Below, one piece after another: positions 1 to 5,038 of a stretch of 5,038 nucleotides of DNA (positions are counted from its first letter, which is position 1; each line of letters opens with the position of its first letter). Source of the DNA: a bacterium (GTDB lineage: Bacteria; Dependentiae; Babeliae; Babeliales; RVW-14); assembly GCA_010027825.1 (NCBI GenBank), contig RGUK01000137.1:1-5038 (forward strand). Direction: 5' to 3'. The notes beneath the pieces are model-generated. The model saw only the letters and a program-made list of their open reading frames with translations. It did no database searches and was not told where the DNA came from. Both the position numbers and the translations under genes were made by a program.

Positions 1-440
1 GTCTCCGAGTCTGTATTCTCGCGAATGAGTTTTAGTTCATCTTCATTGTTGTCGTAATGCCGTCCAATGTTCAACCGCTTCACGGTTTCCCATTTCATTG
101 CGCCATTCGTGAAATATACCCGTCTTCTTCGAATTCCAAGTTCATCCGTGACAGCATATACTTCTTCATTTGCTGATTCCTGACGCCTCGTTATGACATA
201 TACGGTATATCCTTCATTCATCAGCCTTTTGGCCGTTTGCTGCACAGATGGGTATTCAAGTGTATCATCAAAATCAAATGAAACCTTGTTCTTGTCAGCC
301 TTCCCCTCATGCTGCGCTTCAGTTTCACCGGTGATTGCCAGATATGCGACATATGCACGGTTTGCCGCCGTTTCGGTCCTATAAACACATTCCCCGTCAC
401 CTATGCGCCATTTCCCGTTGTTGCACTTTCTTACTGGCAT
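1..440 (-). CDS. HAD-superfamily phosphatase-like protein with N-terminal leader domain, partial at left edge
   Basis: The frame is open from an ATG at 440-438 to the window edge (146 complete codons, C-terminus missing). Its start overlaps the TAA stop of the minor head gene (TAATG), which supports this start and suggests translational coupling; no Shine-Dalgarno is seen. Residues 51-135 carry the HAD motifs in order: motif I DFDDTL (D56 nucleophile, D58 acid/base), motif II VITRR (T84), a motif III lysine (K116 or K121), and a motif IV-like HYDNNED (D130 and D134). Only about 24 residues lie between motifs I and II, so there is no room for a large cap domain. Residues 1-35 form a separate segment with spaced W11, G14, C18, Y20, Y30 and Y33, followed by a charged linker (about 36-51). 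From memory it resembles short modules attached to other phage head-region proteins. A metal-dependent phosphatase or nucleotidase is inferred; the substrate is unknown. Local GC (about 43%) is lower than in the neighbouring genes. Confidence 0.8.
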   Translation of the reverse strand, partial: MPVRKCNNGKWRIGDGECVYRTETAANRAYVAYLAITGETEAQHEGKADKNKVSFDFDDTLEYPSVQQTAKRLMNEGYTVYVITRRQESANEEVYAVTDELGIRRRRVYFTNGAMKWETVKRLNIGRHYDNNEDELKLIRENTDSE

Positions 441-1216
441 TACACTAATCTTTTGGGTATTAAATCACCGTTCTCGTCTCTCTTGTACTCAAATCCAAGA
501 ACACACCTGCAATTTATGGTGAATGCTGCAGGTGCCTGCGCATCAAGTGGGTATTGCGCCACGGCCTGTATGCCTTTGGTACGTCCTACTTGCGTGAATG
601 CCATGTCAAGTTCCTGCACGCTGCCATCAAGTATAGCATGGTCGTATTCGTCCTTTTCCCGGTACCGACGTGTTCGGTTGTCAATGGCTGAAATCCATTC
701 CTTGGTCACTTGGAATGGCTTTAGCTTGGCTGCCTCAAATGCTGCGATATTCGCCGCCCTGTTCGATTCCGTCCGGGTGATGGTCAATGCCCTTTCGGGT
801 GATGCCACCTGCTCAGTTATCAACCTTGCCGTATCGGTAAATGTCAGTTGCTCGGTTTGAGACCTGGTCAGAATGTTGAGGATCCTGTCTTTTGTGGTTG
901 TCTCGACGGCCGTCAATAGGTCGAGGGCCTGACGTGTCAGGATCTCAATCAGGTTCAGAATGAAATTGGCATTGAAGAATGATACCTTTTCCGTCTTGGT
1001 CAGCTGTCGGTTTACTTCCTTGCCAAACTTCACGCCGACTTCCTTGTGCAGTTGGTTGACAACCGTCAACAGTCTTTCATTGACAAGTCCGAACGTCCTA
1101 AACGCTGCATCGAAACCAACCCTTTCCGCTTCCTTGATGAACCTGTCGGCTTCGCCCTCAAGGGCTTTCAGCACCCTCGGCAGATACTTCTTTTCGTAGG
1201 CTCTTAATAGCCTCAT
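440..1216 (-). CDS. Minor head protein, Mu F / SPP1 gp7-type head morphogenesis family
   Basis: This is a 258-aa minor capsid protein expected to sit at the portal vertex and act in prohead assembly or DNA entry. The C-terminal half shows the family signature in order: TRTESNRAAN (about 147-156), KEW (172-174), D179 followed by NRTRR, YDHAILDG (191-198), QYPLD (221-225) and the closing NCRC (235-238), whose cysteines are typical of the family. The N-terminal half is mostly helical, starting with a YEKKYLPRV-type segment. ATG at 1216 was chosen because it gives the usual N-terminus and has GGGA a few bases upstream. A GTG at 1255 would add 13 residues. With the ATG start it still overlaps the preceding small gene by 59 bases. 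Its stop overlaps the start of the HAD gene. The usual DGQ after the conserved histidine is DGS here. Family assignment is firm; the exact start is less so. Confidence 0.9.
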   Translation of the reverse strand: MRLLRAYEKKYLPRVLKALEGEADRFIKEAERVGFDAAFRTFGLVNERLLTVVNQLHKEVGVKFGKEVNRQLTKTEKVSFFNANFILNLIEILTRQALDLLTAVETTTKDRILNILTRSQTEQLTFTDTARLITEQVASPERALTITRTESNRAANIAAFEAAKLKPFQVTKEWISAIDNRTRRYREKDEYDHAILDGSVQELDMAFTQVGRTKGIQAVAQYPLDAQAPAAFTINCRCVLGFEYKRDENGDLIPKRLV

Positions 1217-1385
1217 CCAAGTCCCGTGATATTTCCGTCGGTCGTTGTATTTCACGTCTTATCCTCGCTTCGTATGCCTGCCTGGCTGCCGTCCTGAATC
1301 TATATTCCGTCATGCAAGTCCGTTCAGTCGGCAGCTTTGGAAATCGCATGTACACCAATCGGCGTATATCCTCATCCTCCAACAT
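1158..1385 (-). CDS. Small hypothetical protein between portal and minor head genes
   Basis: This 75-aa charged protein was not recognised. It begins with an acidic stretch (MLEDEDIRR) and continues with several likely amphipathic helices rich in Arg and Glu (for example AARQAYEARIRREI, then DEAIKSLRKEV), ending in a short acidic tail. There is no signal peptide or membrane segment. ATG at 1385 is preferred, with AGGA about ten bases upstream; a TTG at 1391 would add two residues. The start overlaps the 3' end of the portal gene by 14 bases, and the end overlaps the minor head gene by 59 bases in a different frame. The placement suggests a small head-assembly or connector-associated protein, but this rests on position only. 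The long overlap downstream leaves some chance that its 3' part is not conserved. Confidence 0.65.
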   Translation of the reverse strand: MLEDEDIRRLVYMRFPKLPTERTCMTEYRFRTAARQAYEARIRREIQRPTEISRDLDEAIKSLRKEVSAEGAESP

Positions 1386-2763
1386 TGCCAAGATTTCCTG
1401 TCTCAGGTGTCAGGGTCATGCTGGCCTCCTCGATGGGTACAAGGCCCTGCGTTACATATGCCGTATCGTAGGCCCCACCCTTCGGTTCGTAGTTCATTGC
1501 GATGCGCTTTTCATCGTAGGTCAGCCAATCCGCGGCACGCAAGCCGTTAACCATCTTTTCCATGTCACGCTGCAGTTCAGGCAGGGCCATGATGTCAAAG
1601 TCGATGAATACGTTCTTGTCACCCATTCTAGGAACCAACCACCGGTTCAGTTCGTCTCTTAGCTGAGCGCACATCGGCACGATGGTGTTGGTCACAAGGT
1701 CACGCAGTGCGTTTTGGTAGTTGTTGTCAGCCATGTTGTCGGCACTGAACAGGACTACTGGCATACTGAACACCCGGCACCATTGTTCCAGGCTGAACTT
1801 CATCGTGTCGATTAATGCCATCTCGCTACTGGTAAGGCCGAAGTTCAGGAACTCCCAAGGTGTCTGCAGCATTGCCACCTGTCCGTACCTGTCATTGTTG
1901 TTCACCCGGTCATGTAAGGCCCGCTGCATGTTGGCCGCTGTCTTTTCATCCACGAACGGGATGGTTCCGCCCACCACCTTCGGCACCAGTGCGCCCTTGG
2001 CTCCACCGTTCTGCATCAGTTTGGATGCCGCCTTTGCTGATTCAAGGCCCATCAGGTAGTTGTACCATGCGGCCTTGATAGGACTGACACCTCGAAGATG
2101 TGTCCGGTCCACGGCGTCGAAATTCGGGTTCCAGGACTTCCACTGCATAACATCTTCCTTCGCCAGTGGAATGTTACCCGTCCCGGCAGACAGGTACCAA
2201 CCGGACAGCCCGAACAAATCGTTAGGGTCGGCCACCAGGTCCATGTACTGGCTTGGCATGATCAGCAGTTCCGTGAACGTTCCGTTGTCAAGGTTCCCGT
2301 CATTGCCCCATATAAATCCCTCCCCGGTCAGGAAACGCATACCGAACAACTGCTCAAAGAACTGATCCGTTCCTTGGTACCCATTCGGTTGGCCAAGGAT
2401 CTGCGCCGTGTTGCTGTCTTGGGCGATCATGTTTTCGTCATACGCCGCTTTGCGCATGCGTATAGCTTGATCGAGTGCCCCCGGATGGCCGATGCCCTTT
2501 GTCAGTCGCTTATACCTTTCGAGGGCCATCTTGGCCCTGCTGCCAGGATTGGTCTTGTATACATACCACGGAATGCTCGCTGCCTTCCGCGCGAGAAATG
2601 AGACGATTGAATAGACGTCCCCATTGTCCTGATATGCCGTTGTGTACTTCTGCGCATCGAACTGCGTCAACAGTTGGCCGTTGTTGACCGGAATGAAGGA
2701 ATAGGATGATACATTCGGGTCAAGCCCCTTGGTACGTCCGAACAATCTTTCAAGTATAGTCAT
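1372..2763 (-). CDS. Phage portal protein, HK97 type
   Basis: The portal forms the dodecameric ring at one capsid vertex through which the terminase pumps DNA and to which the tail is joined. The 463-aa length is normal for HK97-type portals. Family-like segments are seen in order: VYSIVSFLARKAASIPWYVY (50-69), the LTGEGFIWG region (145-153), an HLRGVSPIKAA helix (222-232), GGAKGALV (253-260), the FGLTSSEMALIDTMKF stem/crown-proximal segment (308-323), WCRVFSMPVVLF (328-339) and WLTYDEKRIAMNYEP (413-427). The start is placed at the ATG at 2763, which forms an ATGA overlap with the terL stop and has GGGAG four bases upstream. An upstream GTG at 2775 would add four residues. The position directly after terL is classic for a head module. 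The last 20 or so residues are low-complexity and probably disordered. Confidence 0.95.
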   Translation of the reverse strand: MTILERLFGRTKGLDPNVSSYSFIPVNNGQLLTQFDAQKYTTAYQDNGDVYSIVSFLARKAASIPWYVYKTNPGSRAKMALERYKRLTKGIGHPGALDQAIRMRKAAYDENMIAQDSNTAQILGQPNGYQGTDQFFEQLFGMRFLTGEGFIWGNDGNLDNGTFTELLIMPSQYMDLVADPNDLFGLSGWYLSAGTGNIPLAKEDVMQWKSWNPNFDAVDRTHLRGVSPIKAAWYNYLMGLESAKAASKLMQNGGAKGALVPKVVGGTIPFVDEKTAANMQRALHDRVNNNDRYGQVAMLQTPWEFLNFGLTSSEMALIDTMKFSLEQWCRVFSMPVVLFSADNMADNNYQNALRDLVTNTIVPMCAQLRDELNRWLVPRMGDKNVFIDFDIMALPELQRDMEKMVNGLRAADWLTYDEKRIAMNYEPKGGAYDTAYVTQGLVPIEEASMTLTPETGNLGNVGG

Positions 2764-3932
2764 ATCACTCCCCACGTCACCCGTGGCGTTTTAGTTCGTG
2801 TAAAGATGGCATACCGCATGGCGTCCAACAGGTGATCGTCAGCCTTGACAGGTTCCTTGTCAATCACCTTTCCGTTCATGTCGGTTTTCCACTTGTATTT
2901 TTTCAGTTCCTGCAGTAGGTTGCCACTTTGTTGGGTGATGAACAAAGGTAAACTTTTCACCTTCATGATACCTGCCCACACATCTTTGTCAGCCGGCTTG
3001 ACATTCAGCCCAGATCGGTACAGTTCGTCGATGGTCTTTGGCTCGGCAGCATCGCAATATATCTCCGCATATCGGTCATGTATCAGTTCGGGAAGCATCT
3101 GCATCAGCTCTCCGGTATTGATGCCTGACTGGTACAGCAATTCATGTACGTACACACTTTCGTCCGACATTGTCACCCGCACAAGGGCGGTCGGGTTGCG
3201 GAAACCAAAGTCAAGTCCGTAAAACGTATCGCCGGCCGGCACCTCCGTGCAGATACGCCAATGGGTGTATATCTGCTCCTGACTTGCGCCTCTTTCGCCA
3301 AGGCCAAAGACCTTCCACATCATAGGGTCTGCCTGTGCGTACCCCTCAATCACTCGCTTTTGGCTGTCTGGCAGGAACCTGTTATCCTTGTACGTGCTGT
3401 GAATCTTGACAGCATCAGGACCATCCGCGAGGTGGTAACACCACACATCAAAGTCTGACGGGTTAAGATCGGTGATGACCTTCGACCGTGTCCGCATATC
3501 CAACTGGTCAAACAAGGCTTTGCTAAGCAGGTTGGCTTCGTTGCAAAACAGCACATCACGACCGGGTCCCTTGGCACGGTCATGATCCTCCAGGCCAAAG
3601 AACTCCACATAACTGCCAGATTCGGAAAAGGTGTAGATCTGATCCGTCTTGTTGTGCTGTTCTTCGTCATACCATCCCCACCCCTCGAGGATGTCGAAGA
3701 AGTCCCGCATGGCCCCCCGCTTCAGGTGGGGAAGGGAATGGCTAACCACACTGACCTTCAGCCTTGCATGGTGCATGGCGTGATAAATCAGGCTTTGCAT
3801 GATGCCATAGGTCTTGCCCGACCTGGCACCCCCCTCATGGCAGATGTACCGTGGCCCGTTCGCATCCCCGAGCAACTTGATGTTGCGGACCACCGAAGCA
3901 TTAACGTCAACTTGCTTGGTCGGTCGGGCCAT
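2760..3932 (-). CDS. terL: Terminase large subunit (ATPase and nuclease)
   Basis: This is the DNA-packaging motor: an ATPase that translocates phage DNA into the prohead and a nuclease that cuts the concatemer. It is 390 aa. The N-terminal ATPase domain has Walker A GGARSGKT (34-41), a Walker B-like hydrophobic strand ending in CNEA (130-133) with E132 as the probable catalytic glutamate, and a coupling motif TDLNPSD (154-160). The C-terminal RNase H-like nuclease domain shows acidic residues at the expected places: GLDFGF (D241), YCDAAEPKTI (D294) and DDHLLDAMRYA (D366 and D370). The Walker B aspartate is replaced by asparagine, as in some phage terminases of the PBSX/terminase_3-like type. 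ATG at 3932 overlaps the upstream small-terminase gene by 26 bases, and the stop overlaps the portal start by the ATGA arrangement. No strong Shine-Dalgarno precedes it. It appears intact. Confidence 0.96.
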   Translation of the reverse strand: MARPTKQVDVNASVVRNIKLLGDANGPRYICHEGGARSGKTYGIMQSLIYHAMHHARLKVSVVSHSLPHLKRGAMRDFFDILEGWGWYDEEQHNKTDQIYTFSESGSYVEFFGLEDHDRAKGPGRDVLFCNEANLLSKALFDQLDMRTRSKVITDLNPSDFDVWCYHLADGPDAVKIHSTYKDNRFLPDSQKRVIEGYAQADPMMWKVFGLGERGASQEQIYTHWRICTEVPAGDTFYGLDFGFRNPTALVRVTMSDESVYVHELLYQSGINTGELMQMLPELIHDRYAEIYCDAAEPKTIDELYRSGLNVKPADKDVWAGIMKVKSLPLFITQQSGNLLQELKKYKWKTDMNGKVIDKEPVKADDHLLDAMRYAIFTRTKTPRVTWGVI

Positions 3933-4269
3933 TCAGTAGGATGTTCGCTTTGGCAACATTCACGTCAGCAGTGATTTTGCTCGTGGATAGTCTCGACAAT
4001 TCATCATCATCGGCCAATAGCTTGTACTCTGCAATCTGCAAAGCAGGCACGTCACTTTCTGCCCACCGGCGGCGCATCCGCTTTTTTCGCTTGTTTTTGT
4101 GCCTGTACAGTTCGCTTTTTATGTCTTCCATCTGTTCCAAACCGTACTTATACGCTGTGGTCGGTGAAATCATCATGGAATCCCATAATTCACCCCAGGT
4201 CACGATTTCTTCCTTGGCCATCACAGCTAAGGCAAGAGCTTTCAGTTCATCAACGTTATATCCTGACAT
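3907..4269 (-). CDS. Small terminase-like DNA-binding protein
   Basis: This 120-aa protein lies immediately upstream of terL and overlaps it by 26 bases, the standard place for the small subunit that recognises the pac or cos site and regulates TerL. Residues about 7-43 look like a helical DNA-binding region, with a likely helix-turn-helix around EIVTWGELWDSMMISPTTAYKYG. A strongly basic stretch (about 56-69, mainly Lys and Arg) follows, then WAESDVPALQIAEYKLLADDDELSRL (69-94), a helical segment of the kind used for oligomerisation and contact with TerL in small terminases of Bacteroidota phages, as remembered. ATG at 4269 is 9 bases after the upstream stop, with no Shine-Dalgarno. The protein is short for a small terminase. 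The role is inferred from position plus general architecture; a packaging-linked transcription regulator is the alternative. Confidence 0.72.
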   Translation of the reverse strand: MSGYNVDELKALALAVMAKEEIVTWGELWDSMMISPTTAYKYGLEQMEDIKSELYRHKNKRKKRMRRRWAESDVPALQIAEYKLLADDDELSRLSTSKITADVNVAKANILLNGPTDQAS

Positions 4270-4278
4270 GTTGCAAAT

Positions 4279-4728
4279 TTACTCAACGATTTCATGCCGG
4301 TAATCCTGGTCAGTCAGGTACCTGAGTAGCTGCCCATCATCCCCGTCAGGGATGTAGACCAGGACCCTGGTGCCATGTGTCATGGCTTTAGCCAACCTGA
4401 AATTGACATCGGTGTAAAGGTTCAGCGCATGGTCATCTTTAACATATAGCAGGTCATCCATCATGGCCAGCAGATGCAGGACACTAGAATAGTGTTTTGG
4501 GGCATTAGGAAGCCCAAGGCAGCCCCCTGTCTGTACCAAGGTTAGGTGCATACGTTCGCGGAGGATCTTGGCCGCCACGGCCCTCGCAAGGGTGTACTTG
4601 CGTTCCCTGCACTTTGATTGCAGCTGTTCAGTGGTCAACCCACTGGACGATGCGCAAATGTCGATGACCGTCCTGCGGTTCTCCAGTGTGTCGTGATACA
4701 TCGGTTCGGTGCGTGTCTTTTTTGTCAT
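4279..4728 (-). CDS. DnaA domain IV-like DNA-binding protein
   Basis: Residues about 15-94 of this 149-aa protein match the layout of the C-terminal DNA-binding domain of the replication initiator DnaA. There is a first helix with ICASSSGLTTEQLQSK, then RERKYTLARAVAAKIL (the K/R-rich helix leading into AR..A), then a helix-turn-helix ending in the signature-like KHYSSVLH (78-85), where DnaA has a GRDHSTVxH-type motif. There is no AAA+ ATPase domain, so it cannot be a full DnaA. A tail of about 55 residues (about 95-149) is unrelated to DnaA and unrecognised. The start ATG (4728) makes an ATGA overlap with the preceding gene. Sitting just upstream of the terminase genes, it may bind a site near the packaging or replication origin, repress or activate the module, or act in host takeover. 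Fold similarity is fairly clear; function is inferred. Confidence 0.75.
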   Translation of the reverse strand: MTKKTRTEPMYHDTLENRRTVIDICASSSGLTTEQLQSKCRERKYTLARAVAAKILRERMHLTLVQTGGCLGLPNAPKHYSSVLHLLAMMDDLLYVKDDHALNLYTDVNFRLAKAMTHGTRVLVYIPDGDDGQLLRYLTDQDYRHEIVE

Positions 4729-4931
4729 ATCTGTAGTTTTAAGGTAGGTCTTTTGATTTCACCGGTGTCGAGGTCCACCACCCAAACCCTTGAAGATTCC
4801 CCAACATGTGCCAGGGGTTGGTCCTTCAGTAGGCGGGTGATGCACTCCACCGCCAAGGATGGTGTGACGGGACCGTGAACCTTCACGCCCTTTGGTTGGA
4901 CCTCTAAAATTTGCAAATGGTATCGTTCCAT
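4725..4931 (-). CDS. Small hypothetical protein, first gene of the cluster
   Basis: This 68-aa protein was not recognised. It shows alternating beta-like stretches (YHLQILEVQPKGVKVHG), one likely helix (LAVECITRLLKD), then VWVVDLDTGEIKRPT, a strand-turn-strand pattern; it could be a small beta-rich fold. There are no membrane segments or cysteine clusters (one Cys only). The TGA stop overlaps the ATG of the DnaA-like gene (ATGA), so the two are probably translated together and may work together. An in-frame TAA lies about 50 bases upstream of the chosen ATG at 4931 with no other ATG or GTG between, which supports this start; no Shine-Dalgarno is present. Real coding is supported mainly by the tight coupling and by filling the space up to the AT-rich leader. 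Confidence 0.6.
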   Translation of the reverse strand: MERYHLQILEVQPKGVKVHGPVTPSLAVECITRLLKDQPLAHVGESSRVWVVDLDTGEIKRPTLKLQI

Positions 4932-4964
4932 TGGTGTAGCATTTAGTACATGGCTAATATGAGC

Positions 4965-4980
4965 AGTGCAGTAGTGCAGT
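4965..4980. repeat. Perfect tandem repeat of an 8-bp unit
   Basis: The unit agtgcagt occurs twice back to back (4965-4972 and 4973-4980), with a partial match (gcagt) just before 4968. It lies 34 bases upstream of the first start codon of the cluster and beside the AT-rich tract. Such a repeat could be a binding site for a regulator, but two copies of a short unit can also arise by slippage. Confidence 0.6.
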
Positions 4981-4998
4981 TAAAATTCGGTATTCATC

Positions 4999-5011
4999 TA
5001 TATATATATAT
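4999..5011. repeat. TA dinucleotide tract
   Basis: Six TA units plus a final T form a simple alternating run within the AT-rich leader. Such DNA melts easily and is self-complementary. It may simply reflect the local composition, or belong to a promoter or unwinding element. Confidence 0.75.
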
Positions 5012-5038
5012 TATTTAATTTTTTTACTCTCTTATAAA

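Larger units (their letters stand above)
4932..5038 (-). promoter_or_regulatory. AT-rich leader region, probable promoter/operator of the packaging cluster
   Basis: This is the only noncoding stretch of any length. Positions 4981-5038 are about 86% A+T, in sharp contrast to the adjoining genes. It holds a (TA)n tract, a run of seven T (5019-5025) and a tandem 8-bp repeat close to the first gene. No exact Bacteroidota -7 element (TAnnTTTG) or clear sigma70 -35/-10 pair was found on the minus strand, so a precise promoter cannot be placed. Regulatory function is inferred from position and composition. The true upstream gene lies beyond the window. Confidence 0.4.

Noticed and set aside
309..860. 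Plus-strand ORF of 183 codons
   Set aside because: It is antisense to the minor head gene and the HAD frame, which carry clear family motifs. Its translation is rich in Ser, Cys and aromatic residues and has no recognisable domain.
2098..2601. Plus-strand ORF of 167 codons
   Set aside because: It lies wholly antisense to the well-supported portal gene and its translation resembles no known protein; treated as a shadow.
3376..3390. TTATCC sequence resembling part of a DnaA box, considered because of the DnaA-like gene
   Set aside because: It is a single partial match (TTATCCTTG) inside the large terminase coding sequence, with no cluster of similar sites.
3350..3670. Second minus-strand frame of 106 codons inside the large terminase
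   Set aside because: It is nested in another frame of an intact terminase gene, has low-complexity Arg/Thr-rich composition, and has no start context.
4274..4281. TAAATTTG on the minus strand, matching the Bacteroidota -7 consensus TAnnTTTG just before the small-terminase gene
   Set aside because: It ends five bases before the start codon, and there is only TTA rather than TTG at the expected -33 distance. A promoter here would give an almost leaderless transcript inside a tight operon, so chance is more likely.
4999..5025. TA tract and T-run as a possible terminator on the plus strand
   Set aside because: There is no GC-rich stem before the T-run and no plus-strand gene ends nearby; the AT-rich composition alone explains it.

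Overview
The window looks like part of a tailed double-stranded DNA phage or prophage (Caudoviricetes). It carries the DNA-packaging and early head-assembly module, read entirely on the minus strand from the right edge to the left. The order of transcription is: a small unknown protein (68 aa), a protein with a DnaA domain IV-like DNA-binding fold (149 aa), a small-terminase-like protein (120 aa), the large terminase (390 aa), an HK97-type portal (about 463 aa), a small unknown protein (about 75 aa), a Mu F/SPP1 gp7-type minor head protein (about 258 aa), and a HAD-family phosphatase-like protein that runs off the left edge. All plus-strand ORFs are antisense shadows of these genes.

The host is inferred only weakly. 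Most starts lack a clear Shine-Dalgarno sequence, which fits Bacteroidota, and the compact small terminase and portal resemble those of Bacteroidota phages and prophages from memory. GC content is near 50-55% in the sampled terminase/portal stretches but about 43% over the first 300 bases. No integrase, tRNA, attachment site, insertion sequence or CRISPR array is visible, so a free phage and an integrated prophage cannot be told apart.

The layout is very compact. The 68-aa gene/DnaA-like gene and terL/portal junctions are ATGA stop-start overlaps, the minor head/HAD junction is a TAATG overlap, and the only gap inside the cluster is 9 bases (4270-4278). This suggests one polycistronic unit with translational coupling. 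The only sizeable noncoding stretch is 4932-5038, upstream of the first gene. It is extremely AT-rich, with a (TA)n tract and a perfect 8-bp tandem repeat, and is the most likely place for a promoter or operator.

Functionally, the small terminase would recognise the phage DNA. The large terminase would cut it and pump it through the portal into the prohead, and the minor head protein would act at the portal vertex during assembly. The least expected genes are the two at the ends: a DnaA domain IV-like protein directly in front of the terminase, and a HAD phosphatase-like domain behind a short N-terminal segment, where a prohead protease or scaffold would usually be expected.
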